Shown: positions 7,507 to 14,398 of the stretch, piece after piece
Numbering within the stretch: position 1 is the first letter of the stretch
Layout: the number at the start of each line of letters is the position of its first letter
Assembly (NCBI GenBank): GCA_964534175.1
Contig: CAZHNS010000035.1
Span: 1 to 19,520 of the forward strand
Direction of reading: 5' to 3'
Length of the DNA stretch: 19,520 bases
Source of the DNA: JAFGHJ01 sp964534175
GTDB taxonomy: Bacteria > Hydrothermota > UBA3072
Notes under the pieces: generated by a model
Databases searched by the model: none
What the model was told of the DNA's origin: nothing
Seen by the model: only the letters and a program-made list of their open reading frames with translations
Position numbers and translations under genes: made by a program

Positions 7507-10255
7507 AATCAAGAAAGCGTCTGTTCACAACTTAAAAGGAATAGACGTCGAAATACCACGTGATAAATTAGTGATTATAACCGGCATATCCGGTTCGGGC
7601 AAATCTTCACTCGCATTTGATACTATCTACGCAGAAGGGCAGAGAAGATATGTTGAATCTCTATCTGCTTATGCAAGACAATTCCTTGGGATAATGGATA
7701 AACCCGAAGTTCAATCGATAACGAACCTTTCTCCCACAATTTCAATAGAACAGAGAAAGCTTTCTCGTAACCCGCGTTCCACAGTGGGAACAGTAACAGA
7801 AATATACGATTATCTTCGTGTTCTTTTCGCGAGAACCGGAACCGCTTACTGCTATAACTGCGGAAAAGAAATTTCTTCCCAGACCGTTGATGAAATAGTT
7901 GCTCAAATTTTATCATACCCTAAAGGTTCACATCTATACATACTTGCGCCCATTGCCAGAGGGAGGAAGGGAACATTTTCTACTGAGTTAAAAAGAATCG
8001 AAGAGAAAGGATACGTGAGATTGATAATAGACGGAGAGGTTTTTGATATCGAAAATATTCCAAGGCTCGATAAGAATAAACCGCATAATATCGAAATAGT
8101 CGTTGATAGAATAATGCCTAAAAAAGAGATAAGGAGCAGAATAGCGGATTCTGTTGAAACAGCTCTCTCCGAAACCGAGGGGATACTGATTTTAAAAGAT
8201 ATAGACAAAGATTCGAGCAGGATATTTTCCACGCAGTTTGCCTGTCCGGACTGCGGAATAAGTTATCCTGAAATATCTCCCAGGTTATTCTCTTTTAACT
8301 CTCCTTATGGAGCCTGCCCGAAATGTCAGGGTATAGGGACTGAGATGGAAATAGACCCGGAGAATATTATTCATAACAAGTCATTATCTATACTCGAAGG
8401 AGCTATCGCTCCTGCTGGAGAACCCAGAGGAAGACTACTGCGGGAACTTGATTCTGTTTCATTGAAATATGATTTTGACTTAAACACACCCTGGGAAGAT
8501 TTAGAAGAACAAGATAAGAACAAAATACTATTCGGTACACACGATTGGGAAGGAATAATCCCATACCTGGACAGAAGGCACCTTAATACCGAGTCCGATT
8601 GGATAAGAAGTGAAATAGAAAAATATATGGTGGTAACTCCGTGTGGGGAATGCAGGGGAGCACGCCTCCGAAAAGAAGCCTTATCTATAAAAATTCAAGG
8701 CAGAAACATCCATGATATAGCAGAAATGAATATATCTGAGGCAAGAAAATTCGTAGAAAAAATAAAATTCAATGATGAAAGACAAAAAATAGCCACCGAA
8801 TTAATAAGAGAGATTCTCCACCGTCTTCGTTTCCTGGAAGACGTAGGAGTAGATTATCTAACTCTTGAGCGGTCGACCCAGACTCTTGCGGGAGGAGAAG
8901 CCCAGAGAGTGCATCTTGCCACTCAGATAGGTTCCGGGCTGGTTGGAATTATCTACATTCTCGATGAACCGACAATAGGACTTCATGAAAGAGATATACT
9001 GCGTCTCATTAAAACCTTAAAATCCCTGAGAGATATAGGCAATTCTGTAATTTTAGTAGAGCATGATTTTAAAAGTATTTTATCCGCAGACTGGGTAATT
9101 GACCTTGGACCTGGAGCCGGAACAAGAGGCGGAAAGGTTGTTTTTGAGGGTACTCCGGGTGAATTAAAAAAGAACGGGAAAACAATAACAGGCAAATATC
9201 TATCGGGTAAAGCAAAGATTGAAATTCCGCCGAAGCGGAATAAAACGGATAAAAACAAAATTATTAAAATTATGGGTGCGAGAGGAAACAATCTTAAAAA
9301 TATCAATATTGAAATACCTTTAAACTGCTTTGTTTGTTTGACCGGGGTATCGGGCTCGGGCAAAAGTACTCTGTTAATCGATATTCTATTCAGGGCCCTC
9401 GCCAGAACTTTCCACGGCTCGAGATACCTGCCTCTCCCTCACGAAAGAATTGAAGGAATAGAAAATATCGATAAAGTCATAAATATCGACCAGAGTCCAA
9501 TAGGCAGAACTCCTCGTTCAAATCCGGCAACTTATACAGGGGCGTTCGATCCTATAAGAGATTTGTTTGCTGAACTTCCCGCCTCACGTGTCAGAGGATA
9601 CAATAAGGGAAGATTCTCTTTTAACGTTGAGGGAGGTCGATGTGAAGAATGCAGAGGACAGGGACAGAAAAAAATAGAGATGCACTTCCTCTCCGATGTT
9701 TACGTTACCTGCAAAGCCTGCAAAGGAAAAAGATACAAAAAAGAAACGCTGGAAGTGGAATATAAAGATAAAAATATTGCGGATGTTCTCGATTTAACCG
9801 TATCCGAAGCTCTTTCTTTCTTTAAAGATATCCCCAAGGCAAGGCAAAAATTGCAACTACTGCAGGATGTGGGGCTTGGCTATATAAGACTCGGCCAGCC
9901 CGCAACGACTCTTTCAGGAGGTGAAGCCCAGAGGATAAAGCTTGCCAAAGAACTCTCAAAAGTCGCAACAGGTGATACTCTTTATCTTCTTGATGAACCC
10001 ACAACCGGTCTGCATGCTTATGATATTCGTCTGCTCCTGAAAATACTGAAACGGCTCGTTGATATGGGCAATACTGTTGTGGTTATTGAACACAACCTGG
10101 ATGTTATAAAATGCGCTGACTGGATTATCGACCTAGGACCCGAGGGAGGAGAGGAAGGCGGTGAACTCATCGGTGAAGGTACCCCTGAAGAAATCGCGAA
10201 AATCAAAGGTTCTTATACGGGGAAATTTTTGAAAGAGATCCTGGTGGAAACTTAA
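7490..10255 (+). CDS. uvrA: Excinuclease ABC subunit A (UvrA), DNA damage recognition ATPase
   Basis: This 921-residue protein is close to the usual length of about 940. It is a duplicated ABC ATPase that, with UvrB, finds bulky DNA lesions in nucleotide-excision repair. Walker A motifs are GISGSGKS (32-39) and GVSGSGKST (619-627). The Walker B region is followed by LDEPT in both halves, and signature sequences are LAGGE (466-470) and LSGGE (around S809). Zinc modules are visible as C252/C255 with C276/C279, C385/C388, and C718/C721 with C741/C744, plus an extra CYNC (C121/C124). The first signature has Ala (A467) where Ser is usual. The ATG at 7490 lies in the gatB end with only a weak ribosome-binding site, so translational coupling is likely. 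A hairpin terminator follows about 95 bases after the stop. Confidence 0.97.
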   Translation: MKKNIKIKKASVHNLKGIDVEIPRDKLVIITGISGSGKSSLAFDTIYAEGQRRYVESLSAYARQFLGIMDKPEVQSITNLSPTISIEQRKLSRNPRSTVGTVTEIYDYLRVLFARTGTAYCYNCGKEISSQTVDEIVAQILSYPKGSHLYILAPIARGRKGTFSTELKRIEEKGYVRLIIDGEVFDIENIPRLDKNKPHNIEIVVDRIMPKKEIRSRIADSVETALSETEGILILKDIDKDSSRIFSTQFACPDCGISYPEISPRLFSFNSPYGACPKCQGIGTEMEIDPENIIHNKSLSILEGAIAPAGEPRGRLLRELDSVSLKYDFDLNTPWEDLEEQDKNKILFGTHDWEGIIPYLDRRHLNTESDWIRSEIEKYMVVTPCGECRGARLRKEALSIKIQGRNIHDIAEMNISEARKFVEKIKFNDERQKIATELIREILHRLRFLEDVGVDYLTLERSTQTLAGGEAQRVHLATQIGSGLVGIIYILDEPTIGLHERDILRLIKTLKSLRDIGNSVILVEHDFKSILSADWVIDLGPGAGTRGGKVVFEGTPGELKKNGKTITGKYLSGKAKIEIPPKRNKTDKNKIIKIMGARGNNLKNINIEIPLNCFVCLTGVSGSGKSTLLIDILFRALARTFHGSRYLPLPHERIEGIENIDKVINIDQSPIGRTPRSNPATYTGAFDPIRDLFAELPASRVRGYNKGRFSFNVEGGRCEECRGQGQKKIEMHFLSDVYVTCKACKGKRYKKETLEVEYKDKNIADVLDLTVSEALSFFKDIPKARQKLQLLQDVGLGYIRLGQPATTLSGGEAQRIKLAKELSKVATGDTLYLLDEPTTGLHAYDIRLLLKILKRLVDMGNTVVVIEHNLDVIKCADWIIDLGPEGGEEGGELIGEGTPEEIAKIKGSYTGKFLKEILVET

Positions 10256-10256
10256 A

Positions 10257-10300
10257 CACTGAGAACACAGAGAAACAAAAAACGCACAGAGAACACAAAA
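10257..10300 (+). repeat. Short degenerate array of 9-base CAC-type units
   Basis: Directly after the uvrA stop, 9-base units can be read: CACTGAGAA (10257), CACAGAGAA (10266), an interrupting A-rich segment, CACAGAGAA (10285) and CACAAAAAT (10294). The array runs into an A/T block (about 10297-10313) of the form ACAAAAA then TTTTTTGT. The units are tandem but degenerate, with no spacers, so this is not a CRISPR. It is not coding. It resembles the arrays at 16988-17093 in unit style and in its A/T ending. Confidence 0.6.
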
Positions 10301-10313
10301 ATTTTTTGTTTTT

Positions 10314-10345
10314 ACTAATTACCCAATCAACCAATATACCAATTA
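10314..10345 (+). repeat. Short degenerate array of 8-base ACCAAT-type units
   Basis: Immediately after the 9-base array a different unit takes over: ACTAATT (10314), ACCCAATCA (10321), ACCAATAT (10330) and ACCAATTA (10338). The period is about 8. It abuts the uvrA terminator hairpin, which begins at 10349. No known element type was recognised. Confidence 0.55.
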
Positions 10346-10348
10346 ACT

Positions 10349-10381
10349 GATCCGAAATATCATAGATACTTCGGATCTTTT
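10349..10381 (+). terminator. Hairpin terminator downstream of uvrA
   Basis: The 8-bp stem GATCCGAA (10349-10356) pairs with TTCGGATC (10370-10377). Inside it TATC (10358-10361) pairs with GATA (10365-10368) after one A/C mismatch, leaving a 3-base loop, and TTTT follows (10378-10381). The form fits an intrinsic terminator for the pcrA-gatCAB-uvrA transcript, although the T run is short. Confidence 0.72.
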
Positions 10382-10385
10382 CCCC

Positions 10386-10414
10386 TTGAATATTTAAGCA
10401 AAAATGCGCATAAT
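10386..10414 (+). promoter_or_regulatory. Sigma70-type promoter for the metallopeptidase gene
   Basis: TTGAAT (10386-10391) and CATAAT (10409-10414) are separated by 17 bases, directly after the uvrA terminator. The expected transcript start near 10421 gives a leader of only about 13 bases before the ATG at 10434, with no Shine-Dalgarno sequence in it. Confidence 0.6.
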
Positions 10415-10433
10415 TGTATTGACGGTATAAAAA

Positions 10434-12431
10434 ATGAAATGTCCTCGTTGTAAAGAAAGTGAACTTACTCCTATAATGACTAAAAACGGAGTAATTGTAG
10501 ATTATTGCCCCAGGTGTGAAGGCATATGGCTTGACAGGGGTGAGATTTATTATTTCACAAAAAACCCTAAGTATTTACGATGGAGAATTAAAGACGGATT
10601 GAAAAATTCCAGACTCTCTAAAATTCTAAATCCTCATTCCCATACTCCTCTCGTCGGACTACCCTTAAGAGGAAATAAAATGGTCGTTTACTACTGTCTG
10701 AAAACTGGAGGGATATGGATAGATAAAAAAGTGCTGGATGAATTTCTTGACGAGAAAAATTTCTTTATCAAAATAGAGATAGATAAGAAAACCTTTCCGT
10801 CGCAAATTGCTCCTCCTAAGGCAACGCCAATTCGTTTGCCCAACCTGGGCTTTACTTCAGGGATGACTCTTTTCCTTCTTTACGGTTTACTTTCTTTAGT
10901 CTTATTAACTCTTGTTAACCTGGATTACATCGAACCAATAATAGCTTTAATTATTGGAGTGGGAATAGCGTTAGTACAATTTTTAATCTCTCCTTTCCTG
11001 ATGGATATCGTTTTACGATTTTTATACAATATGAGATGGAGGCCACTGGAAAGGTTACCAGAACATTTGCAGATCTTTTTAAAAGATATTTCCCCTAAAT
11101 ACAATATCAGAGTTCCGAAATTTGGAATAATTTATGATGGTTCGCCCAACGCTTTTACTTACGGACACATTCCCAATGATGCAAGGATAATTATCACTTC
11201 GGGACTTATGGATCTTCTTGGAGAAGAAGAACTGGAAGCTGTAATAGCGCATGAGATCGGCCATGCCGTACACTGGGATATGCTTGTGATGACTATTGCA
11301 TATGTTGTCCCTTTAATTTTATACTATATTTTTCGCACTTTGATTCGGATAAAAACAAGCGGAAAAGATAAAACTGCCGGTATCCGTTATGCGATTGCAA
11401 TCGGTTCCTATGTTCTTTATTTGATTTCTGAGTACATTGTCCTTGGTTTTTCCCGTATAAGAGAATATTTCGCCGATAGGTTCGCAGGGCAGAATTGTAA
11501 TCCCAATGATTTAGCCTCAGCCCTGGTTAAGATAGGCTATGGTCTTGCGGGAAAAGGAAAGAAAGAAGAGAGAAGAAAACCTCAATTAGAATCCATAAAA
11601 GCAATGGGGATATTTGATCCCATATCTGCAACTACTCTAGCAATTTCATCATACCACCCTGGATATATGGGAGGAGATATCGATAGAGATACCTTAAAAA
11701 GAGTTATGAGATGGGATTTGTGGAACCCATGGGCAAAGTATTATGAATTACACTCCACGCATCCTTTAATTGCTAAGAGGCTGCTTGCCTTGAGCAAACA
11801 GTCAAAAACAACTGGTAAACCTCCCTACATAGTTTTCAATGAAAAGCGCCCTGAGAGCTACTGGGATGATTTTTTACTCGATTTCTTAATAGTTTTATTG
11901 CCGGTTGTTGCGATTGTCTTAAGCGCGGTTTTCTTTTTTGTAAAACAGGATATTATGTTCCTTGAATTGGGAGTTTTTTTATTGGGTGGAACCTATCTAT
12001 TGAGGACTTTTTTTTCGTACAATTTTAAGTTCTTCCCCGAAATGAAAATCTCATCTCTTTTAAGGAAAGTAAAAGTGTCCGGTGTTCGTCCGGTACCCTG
12101 CAGGATAAAAGGTAAAATTATCGGGAGAGGTGTACCCGGGCTTATCTGGAGTGAAGATTTTGTACTGCAGGATGATACGGGAATAATGTTTCTCGATTAC
12201 AGGCAGCCTCTGGGCATCTGGAATTTCTTGTTTGGTCTTTTGAGAGCAAAACGATATCAGGGTGAAGATGTTGAAATAACGGGATGGTACCGCCGTGCGC
12301 CAGTCCCATATATAGAAATAAAAAGTATGGAGACAACTGATGGCAAAAGCAATTGCTATGTATTTCGTGTAAAAATTGTAGTTGGAATTATACTTACTCT
12401 TATCAGCGGTATTCTTCTTGTTTTACGTTGA
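10434..12431 (+). CDS. Membrane M48-family zinc metallopeptidase with N-terminal TFIIB-type zinc finger
   Basis: A 665-residue multi-domain membrane protein. Residues 1-45 form a zf-TFIIB-type zinc ribbon (C3, C6, C25, C28), followed by a degenerate second copy (about 63-105) that keeps the GGIWIDKKVLDEF pattern but has lost most cysteines. Two hydrophobic segments (about 143-163 and 166-190) precede the M48 catalytic core with HEIGH (273-277) and the downstream ligand region REYFAD (E344, D348). Two more hydrophobic segments lie within the core (about 283-303 and 316-341). After the core, two membrane segments (about 481-527) lead into a soluble beta-rich module (about 545-635) and a final membrane helix (about 643-664). 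HtpX-like enzymes of this class degrade damaged membrane proteins; the zinc finger and C-terminal module may select substrates (inference). The next gene starts 21 bases later. Confidence 0.88.
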   Translation: MKCPRCKESELTPIMTKNGVIVDYCPRCEGIWLDRGEIYYFTKNPKYLRWRIKDGLKNSRLSKILNPHSHTPLVGLPLRGNKMVVYYCLKTGGIWIDKKVLDEFLDEKNFFIKIEIDKKTFPSQIAPPKATPIRLPNLGFTSGMTLFLLYGLLSLVLLTLVNLDYIEPIIALIIGVGIALVQFLISPFLMDIVLRFLYNMRWRPLERLPEHLQIFLKDISPKYNIRVPKFGIIYDGSPNAFTYGHIPNDARIIITSGLMDLLGEEELEAVIAHEIGHAVHWDMLVMTIAYVVPLILYYIFRTLIRIKTSGKDKTAGIRYAIAIGSYVLYLISEYIVLGFSRIREYFADRFAGQNCNPNDLASALVKIGYGLAGKGKKEERRKPQLESIKAMGIFDPISATTLAISSYHPGYMGGDIDRDTLKRVMRWDLWNPWAKYYELHSTHPLIAKRLLALSKQSKTTGKPPYIVFNEKRPESYWDDFLLDFLIVLLPVVAIVLSAVFFFVKQDIMFLELGVFLLGGTYLLRTFFSYNFKFFPEMKISSLLRKVKVSGVRPVPCRIKGKIIGRGVPGLIWSEDFVLQDDTGIMFLDYRQPLGIWNFLFGLLRAKRYQGEDVEITGWYRRAPVPYIEIKSMETTDGKSNCYVFRVKIVVGIILTLISGILLVLR

Positions 12432-12452
12432 AAAAATCCAAAAGGAGGTCTT

Positions 12453-13613
12453 ATGAAAAGACTGTTATTGCTATTATTATTTTGTCTTCCTGTTTTTTTA
12501 TGTGCTCTTATAATTGATCATACGTGTACAGATATAACTAAAATTCCTGAATCTGCAATACTTGTAGCCAAGGATTCTTTTCGTATAGGTTACGGGCATA
12601 CTTCACACGGCAGCCAGGTAACTTCCGGGATGTCGGGTCTTATCGATTTTGCAAATGGCGGAGGTAAAGGGCTTTCTTTGCCTGATAATATTTTTGCTTT
12701 TAATAATGGGGGTACGGATGGTGCGCTTGACCTGGAGGAAGGAGATGGCTATGAGGATGGATGGCTTGATCACGACTGCGATTATTATCCTAATTGGGTT
12801 GATGAAACCAGGGAATATCTGGACGATCCCTCTCATTCGGATGTTAACGTTATTATGTGGTCATGGTGCGGTCAGGTAAGTAGTAAATATTGTTCTGGTG
12901 TTCTCTGGGATCAGTATCTTGGACCCATGACACAACTGGAAGAAGATTACCCTGATGTTACATTCATATATATGACGGGACATGTCGATATATTCAGTGA
13001 CTCATGCAACAAAGCTGCAATTGACTCGATCAGGTCATACTGCCGGAACAACGACAAAGTCCTATTCGATTTTGCCGATTTTGACAGGCATGACCCAGAC
13101 GGAATCCATTACGAATTTTGCCATGATAATTGCAATTATTATGCCAGCGCGGATACTTCAACCCTTTTAGGCAACTGGGCACTTGAATGGCAAGAAGAAC
13201 ACGAAGAAGGAGTGGACTGGTACTCCTGCGGCTCAGCACATAGCCAAGCATTGAACGCTAATCAAAAAGCGTACGGAGTCTGGTGGATGTGGGCGCGTCT
13301 TGCAGGATGGGAAGATACATCAGGAGTAGATGAGGATTTACCTAGAGACAGTGAGTTAAGTTTATCTGTTAATAACAATATAAATATTGTGGCAGGTAAT
13401 CAAGTAAGACTTTCATTCTACCTCCCTGAAGATGGATTGATAGATATAGATGCTTATAATATTGCGGGCGTAAAAATTTCTTCGATTTTTAGAGGGTACC
13501 TCTCAGCCGGTTCTCATAGTTGTTCATGGAACAGAAACGGAAAATCAGGAATTGTTATAATAAGACTAAAACACGGTTCGGGAGCAACTTCTCTTAAATT
13601 GAATTGCATTTAG
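12453..13613 (+). CDS. Secreted protein of unknown function with C-terminal type IX/FlgD-like sorting domain
   Basis: 386 residues with a clear signal peptide (KR then a Leu-rich core, about 1-18). I cannot assign the main domain to a named family. It has strongly patterned motifs: GYGHTSHGS (46-54), MWSWCGQ (135-141), FIYMTGH (171-177), DFADFDRHDPDG (206-217) and a C-terminal AHSQALNANQKAYGVWW stretch (262-278) rich in Trp. The spacing of an early Gly/Ser/His loop, a mid-domain loop and a later Asp/His region is loosely like SGNH hydrolases, but no GDS nucleophile block is seen, so enzyme activity is speculative. The numerous cysteines suggest disulfides. Residues 305-386 resemble the beta-sandwich sorting domains of type IX cargo. 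GGAGG (12444-12448) lies 4 bases before the ATG. Its position after the metallopeptidase suggests co-transcription. Confidence 0.85.
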   Translation: MKRLLLLLLFCLPVFLCALIIDHTCTDITKIPESAILVAKDSFRIGYGHTSHGSQVTSGMSGLIDFANGGGKGLSLPDNIFAFNNGGTDGALDLEEGDGYEDGWLDHDCDYYPNWVDETREYLDDPSHSDVNVIMWSWCGQVSSKYCSGVLWDQYLGPMTQLEEDYPDVTFIYMTGHVDIFSDSCNKAAIDSIRSYCRNNDKVLFDFADFDRHDPDGIHYEFCHDNCNYYASADTSTLLGNWALEWQEEHEEGVDWYSCGSAHSQALNANQKAYGVWWMWARLAGWEDTSGVDEDLPRDSELSLSVNNNINIVAGNQVRLSFYLPEDGLIDIDAYNIAGVKISSIFRGYLSAGSHSCSWNRNGKSGIVIIRLKHGSGATSLKLNCI

Positions 13614-13694
13614 ATTATAATTTTTGCTTATACGTTTAAACTATCTTAAAAAGACTGTTATAATCGAGTAGATTTGATTTAGGTTAGAGGTCAC

Positions 13695-14309
13695 CTAGCT
13701 ATATTTTTTGCTAATTCTAAATATAGTTAAAATAGACAATTTTGTAATCCAATACTGCGAGATTATTAAAGCTACACCTCCTGCAAAAACCATAACTAAA
13801 ATTACTGTAGGAGAAATATCGAACGATAATCCAAGCGTTCCTTTTACGTTTTCCAACCTATATTTATCAAGCAATACAATTGCTGTCGAAAAGATAACAA
13901 TAAACCCCATTACAATTGCCGTAAAAAGAGATATTTTCTTGCTGATTAGTGTAAATTTCTTATTATCTGCACCCTCATAATAAAGCTTACGTCCAAAATA
14001 TACGCCAGCCAGGATGCCTAAAAAAACATTAAACAGAGGGAACCCCATGAAAACCCCTAGGATATGAACATTATAAAACAAGTATACAAATACAAGTAAC
14101 TTATTATTTAGATTATAATAATTGATTACATCTTTAAAAATCATAAGACTAATAATTAAACCAAACAACAAACCGGTTATGGCGGAAAGGGCAATAATTT
14201 TATCGTCTTTTGTGAAAATGAACGAGGTCCACCAGAAAGCCAAGAAAGAAGAGATTGGAATAATAGCTCTTAAAAGAAATCCGAAGAGAATTTTTTCTAT
14301 CCTTCTCAT
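13695..14309 (-). CDS. Polytopic membrane protein, function unknown
   Basis: 204 residues, mostly hydrophobic, with about six membrane segments (near 8-32, 38-60, 70-86, 88-106, 124-147 and 165-188) and basic termini. No family was recognised. Coding on this strand is preferred over the short plus-strand frames in the same place because the minus frame gives a coherent helix pattern, while the opposite frames look like its polar antisense shadow. The ATG at 14309 has no Shine-Dalgarno sequence. The gene lies 89 bases after the transporter gene, with a perfect inverted repeat in the gap, so it may be separately controlled. It appears more AT-rich than its neighbours, which could mean fast evolution or transfer. 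It converges on the secreted-protein gene across an 81-base gap. Confidence 0.7.
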   Translation of the reverse strand: MRRIEKILFGFLLRAIIPISSFLAFWWTSFIFTKDDKIIALSAITGLLFGLIISLMIFKDVINYYNLNNKLLVFVYLFYNVHILGVFMGFPLFNVFLGILAGVYFGRKLYYEGADNKKFTLISKKISLFTAIVMGFIVIFSTAIVLLDKYRLENVKGTLGLSFDISPTVILVMVFAGGVALIISQYWITKLSILTIFRISKKYS

Positions 14310-14322
14310 AATTTTATGATCA

Positions 14323-14349
14323 ATTAGAATAAAAACAATTTATTCTAAT
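14323..14349. promoter_or_regulatory. Perfect 11-bp inverted repeat upstream of the small membrane-protein gene
   Basis: ATTAGAATAAA (14323-14333) is mirrored by TTTATTCTAAT (14339-14349) around a 5-base centre. It lies 14-40 bases before the ATG of the minus-strand gene at 14309. No T run follows on either strand, so an operator or a leader hairpin is more likely than a terminator. Confidence 0.45.
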
Positions 14350-14374
14350 AATATAAATGGTTTGTAGTTTGATA

Positions 14375-14392
14375 TTAAAAAACACTTTTTAA
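14375..14392 (-). terminator. Weak A/T-only hairpin after the transporter gene
   Basis: TTAAAAA (14375-14381) and TTTTTAA (14386-14392) enclose a 4-base loop just past the transporter stop. Read on the minus strand it ends in a T run. The stem has no G-C pairs, so termination would be weak at best. Confidence 0.25.
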
Positions 14393-14398
14393 AAATAA

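Noticed and set aside
13613..13665. Inverted repeat GATTATAA (13613-13620) with TTATAATC (13658-13665) in the convergent gap after the secreted-protein gene
   Set aside because: The stem is short and A/T-only, with a 37-base loop and no T run after it. This is expected by chance in such AT-rich DNA, so it was not called a terminator.
13699..13726. Inverted repeat CTATATTT / AAATATAG at the 3' end of the small membrane-protein gene
   Set aside because: It lies inside coding sequence, with only A/T pairs besides one G-C, and is likely chance.
13708..14319. Plus-strand open frames opposite the small membrane-protein gene (13708-13980, 14122-14319)
   Set aside because: They mirror a hydrophobic gene, have no ribosome-binding site and give no recognisable protein. 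The minus-strand frame is longer and coherent.
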